Below are positions 7,375-17,027 of a stretch of DNA of 64,000 bases, piece after piece; position 1 is the stretch's first letter, and every line of letters begins with the position of its first letter. The notes under the pieces are model-generated. The model saw nothing but the letters and a program-made list of their open reading frames with translations, had not been told where the DNA came from and made no database searches. The position numbers and the translations under genes were made by a program. This DNA is from Capnocytophaga leadbetteri (GTDB lineage Bacteria; Bacteroidota; Bacteroidia; Flavobacteriales; Flavobacteriaceae), in NCBI RefSeq assembly GCF_003054025.1, contig NZ_QBKG01000004.1:1-64000 (forward strand), written 5' to 3'.

Positions 7375-7917
7375 ATGATACGTAACGCTACTCCCTCCGA
7401 TGCCCTTGCCGTTGCCCCACTGATGTTTCAGGCAATGGAGGAAATCGTCTATAAAATGATTGGCAAACCTCATAAAGAAGAGGCTATCGCTCTACTAGCA
7501 CAGCTATTCGCCCAAAAAAATAACCAATATTCGTACGAAAACGCTTGGGTATATGAGGAAGCGGGTAACGTAGTAGGGTCGGTTATAGCTTACGATGGGG
7601 CGCAATTGCACGCCTTGCGCACTCCGGTGTTGGCACTCATTCGCAGTAGCTATGGTATAGATATTGTACTTGAAGATGAGACCGCCGCTGGTGAACTGTA
7701 CATCGATACGCTAAGCGTATTGCCCAGAGCCCAAGGGCGCGGGATAGGGTCGAAGCTCATACGCCACCTATGCGAGGTGAGCTCGCAGCCCATAGGGTTA
7801 TTAGTAGATGTAAATAACCCTGAAGCTGAACGCCTCTACACTCGGTTAGGTTTTGAATACGCTAATCATCAGGAACTTGCTGGAGGAAGGTATAAACATT
7901 TGATACTAAAAATATAA
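7375..7917 (+). CDS. GNAT family N-acetyltransferase
   Basis: 180 residues starting MIRNATPSDALAVAPL; an upstream in-frame start at 7336 would overlap DUF721 and is less likely. The acetyl-CoA-binding motif A is ELYIDTLSVLPRAQGRGIGS, with the R/Q-G-R-G-I-G P-loop, and motif B is GLLVDVNNPEAERLYTRLGF. The N-terminal half with M-I-G-K-P-H and LALIRSSYGIDI resembles flavobacterial acetyltransferases of unknown substrate. It is cotranscribed with pyrC, 6 bases downstream. Confidence 0.88.
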   Translation: MIRNATPSDALAVAPLMFQAMEEIVYKMIGKPHKEEAIALLAQLFAQKNNQYSYENAWVYEEAGNVVGSVIAYDGAQLHALRTPVLALIRSSYGIDIVLEDETAAGELYIDTLSVLPRAQGRGIGSKLIRHLCEVSSQPIGLLVDVNNPEAERLYTRLGFEYANHQELAGGRYKHLILKI

Positions 7918-7923
7918 CGCCTT

Positions 7924-9261
7924 ATGAAAACCCTAATAAAAAACGCAACGCTCGTGAATGAAAACGAGCTACAAGTGGCTGACCTCTTGATAGAGGATGA
8001 GCGCATCAGTAGGATAGGTGCTAACCTTCATCCGAAGGGAGATTATCAGGTAATTGACGCTACTGGGAAGTATCTGCTGCCTGGGGTGATTGACGACCAA
8101 GTACACTTTCGCGAACCTGGTCTTACCCACAAGGCTACTATCGCTACCGAAAGTAAGGCGGCTGTGGCTGGAGGGGTTACTACTTTCTTTGAACAACCCA
8201 ACACCGTACCCCAAACGGTAACCCTTGAACGCCTCGAAGAAAAATTTGCTATCGCTCAGAAGAGTTCGTTTGCTAACTATTCGTTTTTCCTTGGGGGTAC
8301 TAACGATAACCTTGAGGAACTAAAACGCTTAGACCCTAAGGCTTGTGCAGGGGTGAAGCTCTTCTTGGGTTCGTCGACCGGCAATATGTTGGTAGATAAC
8401 GAGAAGACCATAGAGGCGATTTTTAGCAATGTGGATTTGGTAATTGCTGCCCATTGCGAAGATGAGGCAACTATTAGAAAAAATCTGGCTCACTATCAGG
8501 CGCTATACGGCAATGATATTCCGATAGACCTGCACCCACATATACGCAGTGCAGAGGCTTGCTATCTGTCGTCGTCGCGGGCTATCGCTTTGGCTAAAAA
8601 AACAGGAGCCCGCTTGCACGTGTTCCACCTTTCGACCGCTGCCGAAACAGAGCTTTTCGGCAATAATATTCCGCTAAAAGACAAGAAGATAACCGCTGAG
8701 GTATGTGTGCATCACCTTTGGTTTTCAGAAGACGATTATACTACTCGCGGGGCGTTCATCAAATGGAACCCTGCAGTGAAGACTGCCGAAGACCGCGCCG
8801 CCCTATGGCAAGCACTCTTAGACGACCGCCTTGATGTTATCGCTACTGACCACGCCCCTCATACGCTAGAAGAAAAGCAGCAAAAAGGCTATACGAATAT
8901 CCCTTCTGGCGCTCCGCTAGTGCAGCACTCGCTGGTAGCGATGCTCGAAAAGGCACACAAGGGGGTTATTTCACTTAAAAAAATAGTAGAAAAGATGTGT
9001 CATAACCCTGCTATCCTCTTTGATATAGAAGACAGAGGTTACCTACGCGAGGGCTATTACGCTGACTTGGTGCTGGTGGATATGAACGCTCTGTGGACGG
9101 TGCAAAAGCAAAACTTGCTGTACAAGTGCGGCTGGAGTCCGCTGGAAGGACAGCAGTTTCACGTGCGAGTAGTGAGCACTTTCGTAAACGGGCAATTGGC
9201 TTATAACAACGGGCAGGTATGCCCTACCCCCTACGGAAAACGTGTAACCTTTAACCGATAA
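7924..9261 (+). CDS. pyrC: Dihydroorotase
   Basis: 445 residues of the amidohydrolase superfamily, catalysing N-carbamoyl-aspartate to dihydroorotate in pyrimidine synthesis in the cytoplasm. Visible landmarks are DDQVHFREPG (residues 57-66), the carboxylated-lysine region CAGVKLFLGSSTGN, the histidines in AAHCEDE and VFHLST, and the catalytic aspartate in TDHAPH. The first metal motif, usually H-x-H, is Q59-V-H61. I recall the same DDQVHFREP form in other Bacteroidota, so this is probably lineage-typical and active. It sits between the GNAT gene and DUF4296. Confidence 0.92.
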   Translation: MKTLIKNATLVNENELQVADLLIEDERISRIGANLHPKGDYQVIDATGKYLLPGVIDDQVHFREPGLTHKATIATESKAAVAGGVTTFFEQPNTVPQTVTLERLEEKFAIAQKSSFANYSFFLGGTNDNLEELKRLDPKACAGVKLFLGSSTGNMLVDNEKTIEAIFSNVDLVIAAHCEDEATIRKNLAHYQALYGNDIPIDLHPHIRSAEACYLSSSRAIALAKKTGARLHVFHLSTAAETELFGNNIPLKDKKITAEVCVHHLWFSEDDYTTRGAFIKWNPAVKTAEDRAALWQALLDDRLDVIATDHAPHTLEEKQQKGYTNIPSGAPLVQHSLVAMLEKAHKGVISLKKIVEKMCHNPAILFDIEDRGYLREGYYADLVLVDMNALWTVQKQNLLYKCGWSPLEGQQFHVRVVSTFVNGQLAYNNGQVCPTPYGKRVTFNR

Positions 9262-9262
9262 T

Positions 9263-9673
9263 ATGAAGAAAATCATTTATATAACAGGGCTGCTGAGCCT
9301 TGTGGCCTGCAAAAAGAATATAGTGCCTAAACCTGACCATTTTTTAGATGAGCATCAGATGGAATCGTTATTGTACGATTTGGCGCTATTAGAGTCGATG
9401 AAAGCAACAGAATCGCATACCTTGGACTCGCTACAGTTTGATGCTAAAGCGTTTATCTATCGGAAATATGAATGCGACAGTACGGCACTGGCGCAAAATA
9501 TGGTGTATTACGCTTCTTTTCCGAAGCAATACGACCAAATAGTGCACAGGGTAGATGAACGGCTGAAAGCACAACGCGACAGCCTTAATAAGGAGATGCA
9601 GAGCGCTCCGCCCATTGAGCCTAACATACCCAAAAGACCTCCCCTACCGCCTTTGGATAGTATTCACCCCTAA
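9263..9673 (+). CDS. DUF4296 lipoprotein
   Basis: 136 residues. The signal peptide MKKIIYITGLLSLVAC ends in a lipobox cysteine at residue 16, so it is a periplasmic or outer-membrane lipoprotein. The body (HFLDEHQMESLLYDLALLES, YYASFPKQYDQI) matches DUF4296, a Bacteroidota family of unknown function. The C-terminus is proline-rich. The ATG is one base after the pyrC stop, so it is translationally linked. Confidence 0.85.
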   Translation: MKKIIYITGLLSLVACKKNIVPKPDHFLDEHQMESLLYDLALLESMKATESHTLDSLQFDAKAFIYRKYECDSTALAQNMVYYASFPKQYDQIVHRVDERLKAQRDSLNKEMQSAPPIEPNIPKRPPLPPLDSIHP

Positions 9674-9687
9674 AAAAACAAAAACGA

Positions 9688-10359
9688 TTGGAACCTATTA
9701 CGCTACATCATTCGTACCTGACGTGGGTATTCCCCGCCTTCCTGCTTATATTTGGGTTGGTGGCTTTCTTGCGTGCGTTTTACCCCAAGCATTTTGCCGA
9801 CTATGAGCGACTGTTAGTAAACAATAAATACATAGCTATTTACGGCAAAAAGGAGCGCAAGTTGCATCTTTTTACGGTGGTACTCTACCTAATGCAGTGC
9901 GTGTGTTTGGCACTGCTCATCTACGTAGGGATGAAATACTTTGGTATCAAGAGGCTCTTTAGTGAGCGTTTTATGTTTTTGGAGCTAACCCTATCGGTAA
10001 TAGGAGTGCTGCTACTGAAGCTAATGATACAGCGTTGGATCAGTAGTCTTTTTGATCTTTCGGAGTTTTATAAAGACTATGTATTTGTGCGCATAGCCTA
10101 CTCATCGTATGCAGTTATAGGGGCGAGTTTGGTGCTTTTTGTAGGAATTTACAGTTCATTAGTAGGAGTAACACTATTGACAGTGTTATTTATTACACTA
10201 CTGATTATTAACGCTTTAGGATGGATAAAAATTATTAAAAACAATCTAAAAGAAATAAAACCCTATATTTTCTATTTTATTTTGTATCTTTGCGCCCTTG
10301 AAATCGCACCCTACGTCTTCCTTATCTACGGGGCAAGGCTGGTGATAGCTCATCAATAA
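9688..10359 (+). CDS. DUF4271 membrane protein
   Basis: 223 residues with about six hydrophobic membrane segments. The best start is TTG at 9688, 14 bases after the DUF4296 stop, giving MEPITLHHSYLTWVF. The family is often next to hemD in Bacteroidota, as here. The function is unknown. Codon use grows more AT-rich towards the 3' end, where a TATCTTTG box at 10285-10292 may drive hemD. Confidence 0.8.
   Translation: MEPITLHHSYLTWVFPAFLLIFGLVAFLRAFYPKHFADYERLLVNNKYIAIYGKKERKLHLFTVVLYLMQCVCLALLIYVGMKYFGIKRLFSERFMFLELTLSVIGVLLLKLMIQRWISSLFDLSEFYKDYVFVRIAYSSYAVIGASLVLFVGIYSSLVGVTLLTVLFITLLIINALGWIKIIKNNLKEIKPYIFYFILYLCALEIAPYVFLIYGARLVIAHQ
10285..10292 (+). promoter_or_regulatory. Possible internal -7 box for hemD
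   Basis: TATCTTTG followed by CGCCC inside the DUF4271 coding region, about 125 bases before the hemD ATG. No convincing -33 box is seen. Confidence 0.35.
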
Positions 10360-10415
10360 TAGTGTGCTTTTTTAAGTAAATTAAGAAGACTTATAGAGTG
10401 TAAAGAAAGAAATTT

Positions 10416-11165
10416 ATGAAGGTAAAATCAATTTTAGTATCGCAGCCTGAGCCCAAAGCGGAGAACTCTCCATACTCTCAGATTATCGAAAATCATAATG
10501 TAAAAGTAGACTTTGTACCCTTTATAAAAGTAGAAGGAATGACAGCAAAAGATATTCGTATGCAGAAAATAGACCTTACTAAGTTTTCAGCAGTTATTCT
10601 AACGAGCCGGAAGTCAGTAGATCATTATTTTCGAATAGCAGAAGAGATGCGATTTAAAGTGCCCGATACGATGAAATACTTTTGTCAGTCAGAAGCTATA
10701 GCTTATTATTTGCAGAAATATATCACTTATAGGAAGCGGAAGATATATGTAGGCAAAAAAGAGTTCTCGGAATTATTGCCTATACTGAAGAAATACAAAG
10801 ATGAGAACTTTCTTTTCCCAGGGTCTGACTCGCCTAAGCCTGAGGCTACCGCAGCGCTGAACGACCTGAAAATAAAATGGGAACGCGTGGTATTCTACCG
10901 CACCGTATATTGCGATATTTCGGCTATCAAAAACAATAAATACGATATACTTACATTCTTCTCGCCTGCGGGTATTGAGGCTCTTTTTAAGAGTTTCCCT
11001 GACTTCTCGCAGAAGAAAACCAAAATAGCTGTGTATGGTGACGCTACCCTGAAAGCGGCTGAAGAGGCAGGGCTTGTAATAGACATTAAAGCCCCCTCAC
11101 CTGAAAGCCCTTCGATGACCGTAGCACTTGACCACTACATCAATAAGATGAATGGGAAGAAGTAA
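10416..11165 (+). CDS. hemD: Uroporphyrinogen-III synthase
   Basis: 249 residues, close to the usual HemD length. The enzyme cyclises hydroxymethylbilane to uroporphyrinogen III in haem synthesis. Landmarks are the N-terminal ILVSQPEP, the SAVILTSRKSVDHYF block (domain 2 hinge), and the C-terminal DILTFFSPAGIEALF and IAVYGDATLKAAEEAG blocks characteristic of the family. It follows DUF4271 by 56 bases. Sequence identity in HemD is always low, so the call rests on these blocks and the neighbourhood. Confidence 0.85.
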   Translation: MKVKSILVSQPEPKAENSPYSQIIENHNVKVDFVPFIKVEGMTAKDIRMQKIDLTKFSAVILTSRKSVDHYFRIAEEMRFKVPDTMKYFCQSEAIAYYLQKYITYRKRKIYVGKKEFSELLPILKKYKDENFLFPGSDSPKPEATAALNDLKIKWERVVFYRTVYCDISAIKNNKYDILTFFSPAGIEALFKSFPDFSQKKTKIAVYGDATLKAAEEAGLVIDIKAPSPESPSMTVALDHYINKMNGKK

Positions 11166-11218
11166 TTGGATAATTAGCAAATTTGGAAATTAGCAAATTA
11201 GCAAATGAAAAAATTAAT

Positions 11219-11256
11219 AACATTGCTGGCGTTTAGGTGCTGGCAATGTTTTTTTT
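11219..11256 (+). terminator. Terminator after hemD
   Basis: AACATTGC / GCAATGTT stem with a 16-base loop followed by a run of eight T. AT-rich repeats of the form TTAGCAAATTAGC precede it at 11175-11205. Confidence 0.75.
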
Positions 11257-11289
11257 ATTATTTTTGCAGCTGATTTATTATAAAAAGTG

Positions 11290-12843
11290 ATGAAACTAAA
11301 AGCGTATTTGTTTGAAATCTTACTACTCCTGTTTTCGGTAGCTATCCCATTTGCCCTTGATATGAATCTGGCGGTCTATGGTATGCTGGCTACCTTTCTG
11401 CTGTTTTTGGCATTAAGACGTACTTACTACGGGTTGTTTTTAGTGGCTTTTGGCTTTATTGCGATTACTTGCGTGCTGTTTTTGCCTCAGATTATATGGT
11501 TTGGTCACCCCCCTGCTACTATGATAGGGGCTTTCTTTGAAACAGACTTTCGCGAAAGCAAGGAGTTTATGCAATCGCTGCCCCTATATGCCTATGGGGT
11601 ATCGGTGCTGACGCTATTCTTCAGCATCTATATACTATACTTAGGAAAGAAAAAACGCTATGTGCGCTCGCGTAAGCATTGGCTCATCACAGGGGTAATG
11701 GCATTGGTAGGAATAGGGCTAACGGTATATCGCCCTTTAAAAAAGATAGAGGAAATAGGTAGTTTTAGCTGGGAAACCTCGCGCACTGCCCCTATCGCTT
11801 TTTACGCCTCGATTTACAATAATATAGAGCGCTATCAGCAGTTGCGCAGAGAGCTGAACGAACAGCTAGCAGGTGAGCCTACGTGGCAGATAGAAAGCAG
11901 TGCGCCTGCCTATCGCAACTACGTGTTGGTAATAGGCGAGAGTGTGCGCCGCGACTATATGTCGGTGTATGGGTTTCCGATAGAAAACTCGCCTTTTCTG
12001 GAGCAAGTGAAAGGCACCATATTAGAAGGCTATACCGGAGCAGCCCCTAACACTACTACGGCACTGCTACGTATGTTTTTACAGCGCAAAGGCGAAGAGG
12101 AGTTCGTGTATGAAAATAACCTCATCAGCTTAGCTAAAAGGGCGGGATTTGAGACCTACTGGCTCTCGAATCAGGGTTCGGTAGGTACGTGGGATACGCC
12201 TATCAGCAAGATAGCCTCGCTGTCTGACCATCGCACTTTTACTAAAATGGGCGAGTACGACTCGATGAACATCTATGACTCTGCCCTACTGCCGGTGCTG
12301 AAGCGCTATTTGCAGCAAAAGAGCCATAAGCCACGCCTGCTAGTGGTGCATATTATGGGGTCGCATCTGTACTTCCCTGAGCGTTTAGAAAACCCCATAC
12401 ACTACGATTATTACAACCGCAACTTTTCGGCTTATCTGCAGACTATTGAGCAGACTGACCATTTGTTATCGGCGATATACGCAGCGCTGCAAGCCCAGCA
12501 AGAGCCTTTTTCGCTGCTCTACTTTGCTGACCACGGGCTGATGACCAAAGATAGAGGCTCTTATTCCGCTACCCTTACCCACGGCGATACTCACCCCAAC
12601 AAAGCGTGCTACCGCGTGCCTTTTGCACTTATAAACAGCGATGACACTGAGCACAAGCAAGTGAAGGTAAATAAGTCGGCTTTTCAGTTCTTAAGTGGGT
12701 ATGCGCATTGGTTGGGCATTAGAGAGTGCAGCTTAGACAGCCATTACGATTTCTTGTCGCCTACCCCTGACACTCTACAGGTATTTGACCAATACAAGAA
12801 TGTACCTTTTGCCGATTTGGCAGAAGATGAGGTAATAAAGTAA
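11290..12843 (+). CDS. Phosphoethanolamine transferase (EptA-like)
   Basis: 517 residues from the ATG at 11290. About five N-terminal membrane helices (residues 5-145) precede a periplasmic sulfatase-fold domain. Landmarks are VLVIGESVRRDYMSVYGF (metal site and start of the catalytic domain), PNTTTALLR with the likely Thr nucleophile, LLVVHIMGSH and the C-terminal YFADHGLM. The family adds phosphoethanolamine to lipid A or other glycans at the inner-membrane periplasmic face and affects resistance to cationic peptides. The exact acceptor cannot be told from sequence. It is a single gene between two terminators. Confidence 0.85.
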   Translation: MKLKAYLFEILLLLFSVAIPFALDMNLAVYGMLATFLLFLALRRTYYGLFLVAFGFIAITCVLFLPQIIWFGHPPATMIGAFFETDFRESKEFMQSLPLYAYGVSVLTLFFSIYILYLGKKKRYVRSRKHWLITGVMALVGIGLTVYRPLKKIEEIGSFSWETSRTAPIAFYASIYNNIERYQQLRRELNEQLAGEPTWQIESSAPAYRNYVLVIGESVRRDYMSVYGFPIENSPFLEQVKGTILEGYTGAAPNTTTALLRMFLQRKGEEEFVYENNLISLAKRAGFETYWLSNQGSVGTWDTPISKIASLSDHRTFTKMGEYDSMNIYDSALLPVLKRYLQQKSHKPRLLVVHIMGSHLYFPERLENPIHYDYYNRNFSAYLQTIEQTDHLLSAIYAALQAQQEPFSLLYFADHGLMTKDRGSYSATLTHGDTHPNKACYRVPFALINSDDTEHKQVKVNKSAFQFLSGYAHWLGIRECSLDSHYDFLSPTPDTLQVFDQYKNVPFADLAEDEVIK

Positions 12844-12849
12844 TGGGCA

Positions 12850-12881
12850 TTTGGTTATTTAGACGGAAATATATATCTTTG
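12850..12881 (+). promoter_or_regulatory. Promoter of the GH3-like gene
   Basis: TTTG at 12850-12853, a 20-bp spacer, then TATCTTTG at 12874-12881, 64 bases before the ATG at 12946. Confidence 0.6.
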
Positions 12882-12945
12882 TAGCCGCAAATCATCGATA
12901 CTCAGGTAAAAGATAATTAACTAACACATTATCAGCAATAATAAG

Positions 12946-14457
12946 ATGCCATTAGCACTATTTAATTCTATCACATCGTGGTTCCTCAAACGCCGCATAG
13001 ACCAAATTCAGGAGTTTGTACAACACCCCCATAGGGTGCAAGAGCGCGTATTGCTCGAGCTGACTAATGCCGCTAAAAACACTGAATTAGGCAAGGCTTA
13101 TAACTTCGGAGAGGTAACCAACTATCAGCAGTTTATACGCAATACCCCCCTTACTACTTACGAATCATTTGAGCCTTTTGTAGAGCGTGCAAGGCGTGGC
13201 GAACGCAATATCTTTTGGCATACCCCTATCAAATGGTTTGCTAAGAGTAGCGGTACTACCAACGCCAAGAGCAAATTCATACCCGTAAGCGAAGAGGCAC
13301 TACAGCAGTGCCATTACAAATCGGGTAAAGATATGCTGTGTTTGTACCTCAATAACAACGAGGATTCTAATCTTTTTAAAGGGAAAAGTTTGCGCTTGGG
13401 TGGTAGCAAAGAACTATATGAGCAAAATGGCACTTATTTTGGCGACCTATCGGCTATACTGATTGAAAATTTACCTTTTTGGGCTGAACTTAGTTGTACC
13501 CCCAGCAATAAGGTGTCGCTAATGAGCGAGTGGGAAAGCAAGCTAAAAGCTATCATCAGAGAAGCTAAAAACGAAAACGTTACGAGCATAGCAGGGGTAC
13601 CATCGTGGATGCTCGTACTGCTCAATAGGATATTAGAGGAAACGAAAAAAGAGCATCTGTTAGAACTGTGGAAGAACTTAGAGGTGTATTTTCACGGAGG
13701 CGTGAGCTTCACCCCTTATAGGGAACAGTACAAGCACATTATCCCTTCTGATACCTTCCGTTACTACGAAATATACAATGCTTCTGAAGGCTTCTTTGCT
13801 ATACAAGACCGAAATAATTCTGACGAGATGTTGCTGATGTTAGACTATGGTATTTTTTACGAGTTTATTCCGATGGATACCTTTGGCACTCCTGAGCAAA
13901 CTATAATCCCTCTTAGCGAGGTAGCAATAGGCAAAAACTACGCAATGGTGATTACTACGAATGCTGGCTTATGGCGCTATCTGATAGGTGACACGGTGCG
14001 CTTTACCTCTGTGAGTCCTTATAGGATAAAGATTACAGGACGCACGAAGCACTTTATAAATGTATTTGGGGAAGAACTTATCATAGAGAACGCCGAGCGC
14101 GCCCTTGAGAAAGCCTGCGAGCAGACGGGTAGCCATCTGATAGAGTACACCGTAGCCCCTATCTTTATGCAAGATAAGCTAAAAGGCGGACACGAATGGG
14201 TGATAGAATTTGACGCCCCTCCGGCAAATCTGGAGCATTTTACTGAGGTATTGGACACTGAACTTAAGAAACTCAACTCGGATTATGAGGCCAAACGCTA
14301 TAACAATATGACCCTAAATATGCCTAAAGTGCACCAAGCGCGCACAGGGCTCTTCCACGATTGGCTAAAAGACAAAGACAAACTAGGCGGGCAGAACAAA
14401 GTTCCGCGTTTATCTAACAGCAGGGAATATGTAGAGGAACTGCTGAAGCTATTATAA
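12946..14457 (+). CDS. GH3 auxin-responsive promoter family protein (adenylate-forming)
   Basis: 503 residues across the whole GH3 fold. Landmarks are the ATP-binding FAKSSGTTNAKSKFIPV, YYEIYNASEGFFAIQD and the C-terminal LWRYLIGDTVRF / INVFGEELII blocks. Plant GH3 enzymes conjugate amino acids to acyl hormones via acyl-adenylates. Bacterial members are common in Bacteroidota with unknown substrates. It is a single-gene unit with its own promoter and a strong terminator at 14474-14517. Confidence 0.88.
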   Translation: MPLALFNSITSWFLKRRIDQIQEFVQHPHRVQERVLLELTNAAKNTELGKAYNFGEVTNYQQFIRNTPLTTYESFEPFVERARRGERNIFWHTPIKWFAKSSGTTNAKSKFIPVSEEALQQCHYKSGKDMLCLYLNNNEDSNLFKGKSLRLGGSKELYEQNGTYFGDLSAILIENLPFWAELSCTPSNKVSLMSEWESKLKAIIREAKNENVTSIAGVPSWMLVLLNRILEETKKEHLLELWKNLEVYFHGGVSFTPYREQYKHIIPSDTFRYYEIYNASEGFFAIQDRNNSDEMLLMLDYGIFYEFIPMDTFGTPEQTIIPLSEVAIGKNYAMVITTNAGLWRYLIGDTVRFTSVSPYRIKITGRTKHFINVFGEELIIENAERALEKACEQTGSHLIEYTVAPIFMQDKLKGGHEWVIEFDAPPANLEHFTEVLDTELKKLNSDYEAKRYNNMTLNMPKVHQARTGLFHDWLKDKDKLGGQNKVPRLSNSREYVEELLKLL

Positions 14458-14473
14458 AATTATTTAGTTTTTC

Positions 14474-14517
14474 AAAAAAGGATTGCCAGCACATACAAGT
14501 ACTGGCAATCCTTTTTT
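14474..14517. terminator. Bidirectional terminator
   Basis: AAAAAAGGATTGCCAG / CTGGCAATCCTTTTTT perfect stem between the GH3-like gene (plus) and the TonB receptor gene (minus). T-runs lie on both strands, so it serves both convergent genes. Confidence 0.9.
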
Positions 14518-14543
14518 GTTGTTTTGTGAACTATTATTAATTG

Positions 14544-16835
14544 CTACATCTTCACCTTTAAGCCTACGAATACTGTACGAGGCAAAGCAGGCCCATAGAT
14601 ATAGTCGGCATCGCGTTTAGCTCCTTTATCGAAGTCGTTTTGGTACTGATTAAAGAGGTTTTTCACTCCGCAGCTCACTTCTAAAGGGAAGAAGTTGCTA
14701 GCGTTGATTTGATATGAGGTGTTTAGCCCTATATCTACCAATCCTTTAGTAGTTTCTAAGCGGTTTTCAGCTATATAACCCGCTAAGTGCACTACTTTCA
14801 TACTTCCGGTATACACGGTTACAAGATTGATGTCCCAGTTAGGGCGTGGCTTGTAGGTAGCTAGCAAGTTACCATATACATTAGGGGTTTTGAGTAGCTG
14901 GTCGGTGAAAATATTGTCTTCAGGATTTTGGGTGCTGTTGTACTTAGCACTTTGTATAGTAGTAGCTAACTGAAAGATAAATTGCTTATTAGGGCTATAC
15001 TTCAACTCGATATTAAGTCCTTTTACGATTGCCCCATCGGTATTAAACTTCTCTTTTACTTTCAAGCCATTTTCTTCACCTATATCGCGATAGTCGAAAC
15101 GGTCGTGTAGAGCCGTATAAAAACCTTCTATCATCGCTACAAACTGATGTGCCTCGTGGGTATGGTTGTACTCGAATGAAGCGGTAAAGCTATCGGAAGT
15201 TTCTTTTTTAAGGTCGTCAGAGAGTTTTACACGGCGTACCTCGCCACTAGGCAATTCGCTATGTACATCTTCAGAATAGAAGAAAGGAGCACGGAAGCCA
15301 CGCCCATAAGAAGCACGTGCTATGAAGTTCTCATCAATATTATACAACACACTTGCACGTGGGTTTAGCACTGTGATGCTGCTCTTGAGAATATCAGAAG
15401 TTACATTGTCTAAACGAAGACCTCCTAATACCTTTACTTTAGGCGAAATACGCCAGTCGGCTTGAGTGAAAGCACCGAAAATATTAGCTTTTTGGTTTAC
15501 TGCCAAAATAAGAGGATTTACGCGTTTTTCGGATATTTTATCGTATTGATACTCTAACCCTGAAGTCCATTGTAGGTTGCCTTTGGCTATAGGCACATAA
15601 GCGGTGTGCTGCCCTCCGAACGCCCAGATGTGCTCTTTGGTAAGTCCGTAGTTGCCGGTTGAAGCCTCGATATCATTTCCTTCTAAACCACCGTAATAGT
15701 TATCGGCACGAGTGCGTTCGCCACTGGCATAAGCTGTAAACTTATGATTATAAGCAGGCGAGAAATACTCATAGTTAGCAGTACCTCCTACCATTTGAGT
15801 ACGGATACTCTCGGCTATATCAGCAAGGTGTTCAGGTTCGTCTAACTTGTTACCCCCGCGTCTGTTTTCATTGCTCATATTCACTTCACCGGTGAGCTTA
15901 TGGCGGTCAGTAAAATCGTTGAAGAGTTTAGCTCCTACGTTTAGGTTGCGCAAGCGAGTTATCTCGGTAAAATCATCGCCGTTAGCATCATAGCTCTGAC
16001 GAGCGCGGTGTAGTGCGTGAAATGAAATCCCTCTGGTGTAATTGTCGCTTATTAGTGACCCATTTAGCGAACTTACCACATCGGCAGCTTTGCCCGCGAT
16101 AAGGCTGCTAACTATCCCTGCTTGGGCTTCGTTTTTGATAGGGTTTTTAGTGATAACATTTATAGTACCCGCAATGGCATTAGAGCCGAAGAGCGCTGAG
16201 CCCCCACCGCGTATTACCTCAATACGCTCAATCATATTAGCAGGAATCTGGTCTAAACCATACACCCCATTAAGCGACCCAAATATAGGGCGACCATCGA
16301 TGAGTATTTGCGAGTAAGGCCCGTCTAAGCCATTGATACGCACTTGGGTAGTACCACAGTTCTGACAGTTTACCTCAGTGCGCAACCCTGGCTGAAATAC
16401 CAAGCCCTCTACTAAGGTATGTGCCTTGGCAGAAGCGAGTTCTTTAGTGCCTGTTACACTTACCAATACGGGAGCCTCTTTGCGATTCTCTTTGGTTTTA
16501 GTAGCGGTTATCACCACCTCGTCAATACCTAAGACGTCTTCTTTTAGATTAATAGGGAGTTGAACTGTTTGGTCGGCATTGATGATTATTTTATCGTTAT
16601 GAGGTATATAGCCCAATGATTGTACTTTTAGGCGATACTCACCAGCAGGCAAGCTAAGCGTATATTGCCCGTTGCGGTCGGTAGTCGTCCATTTTTTGAT
16701 GGTTTTGTTTTCAAGCTGAATAGAAACAGCCTCTAAAGGTAAGTCTGAAGAAGTAACCTTACCGGTAATAGTGCCATTCTGCGCAAAGCCAATAGCACCA
16801 ATAAACATAGCAATTGCTACTAAATACGTTTTCAT
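14544..16835 (-). CDS. TonB-dependent outer membrane receptor
   Basis: 763 residues. A signal peptide (cleavage near residue 18, GFAQ) is followed by a carboxypeptidase-regulatory-like domain at about 20-105, a plug at 120-235 with VRINGLDGPYSQILIDGRPI and IERIEVIRGGGSALFG, and a 22-strand-type barrel to the end. A distinctive Cys pair, NCQNCG, lies early in the plug. Substrate unknown: the plug resembles receptors for haem, metals or cobalamin, and nothing nearby decides. Transcribed alone; a -7 box (TATCTTTG complement) is at 16865-16872. Confidence 0.9.
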   Translation of the reverse strand: MKTYLVAIAMFIGAIGFAQNGTITGKVTSSDLPLEAVSIQLENKTIKKWTTTDRNGQYTLSLPAGEYRLKVQSLGYIPHNDKIIINADQTVQLPINLKEDVLGIDEVVITATKTKENRKEAPVLVSVTGTKELASAKAHTLVEGLVFQPGLRTEVNCQNCGTTQVRINGLDGPYSQILIDGRPIFGSLNGVYGLDQIPANMIERIEVIRGGGSALFGSNAIAGTINVITKNPIKNEAQAGIVSSLIAGKAADVVSSLNGSLISDNYTRGISFHALHRARQSYDANGDDFTEITRLRNLNVGAKLFNDFTDRHKLTGEVNMSNENRRGGNKLDEPEHLADIAESIRTQMVGGTANYEYFSPAYNHKFTAYASGERTRADNYYGGLEGNDIEASTGNYGLTKEHIWAFGGQHTAYVPIAKGNLQWTSGLEYQYDKISEKRVNPLILAVNQKANIFGAFTQADWRISPKVKVLGGLRLDNVTSDILKSSITVLNPRASVLYNIDENFIARASYGRGFRAPFFYSEDVHSELPSGEVRRVKLSDDLKKETSDSFTASFEYNHTHEAHQFVAMIEGFYTALHDRFDYRDIGEENGLKVKEKFNTDGAIVKGLNIELKYSPNKQFIFQLATTIQSAKYNSTQNPEDNIFTDQLLKTPNVYGNLLATYKPRPNWDINLVTVYTGSMKVVHLAGYIAENRLETTKGLVDIGLNTSYQINASNFFPLEVSCGVKNLFNQYQNDFDKGAKRDADYIYGPALPRTVFVGLKVKM

Positions 16836-16864
16836 ATATCTTATCTAAATTGAATTATTCGGGG

Positions 16865-16872
16865 CAAAGATA
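16865..16872 (-). promoter_or_regulatory. -7 box of the TonB receptor
   Basis: CAAAGATA on the plus strand is TATCTTTG on the minus strand, about 30 bases from the start codon. No clear -33 box. Confidence 0.5.
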
Positions 16873-16948
16873 AAACGTTTTTAGATAACACGAAAATTTT
16901 TAACATATTATTTTTAGACAAATTGAATTTATATATTTTAGACATACA

Positions 16949-16978
16949 AAAAAGGACTACCTATAGGCAGCCCTTTTA
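16949..16978 (-). terminator. Terminator of the phosphopantetheinyl transferase gene
   Basis: Read on the minus strand, AAAAGGGCTGCC TATA GGTAGTCCTTTTTT forms a stem with two G-U pairs followed by a T-run. Confidence 0.75.
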
Positions 16979-17027
16979 TCTTTAAATTTCCTTTTTTAAT
17001 TGCTAATTATCAATTCAACATTCATAA

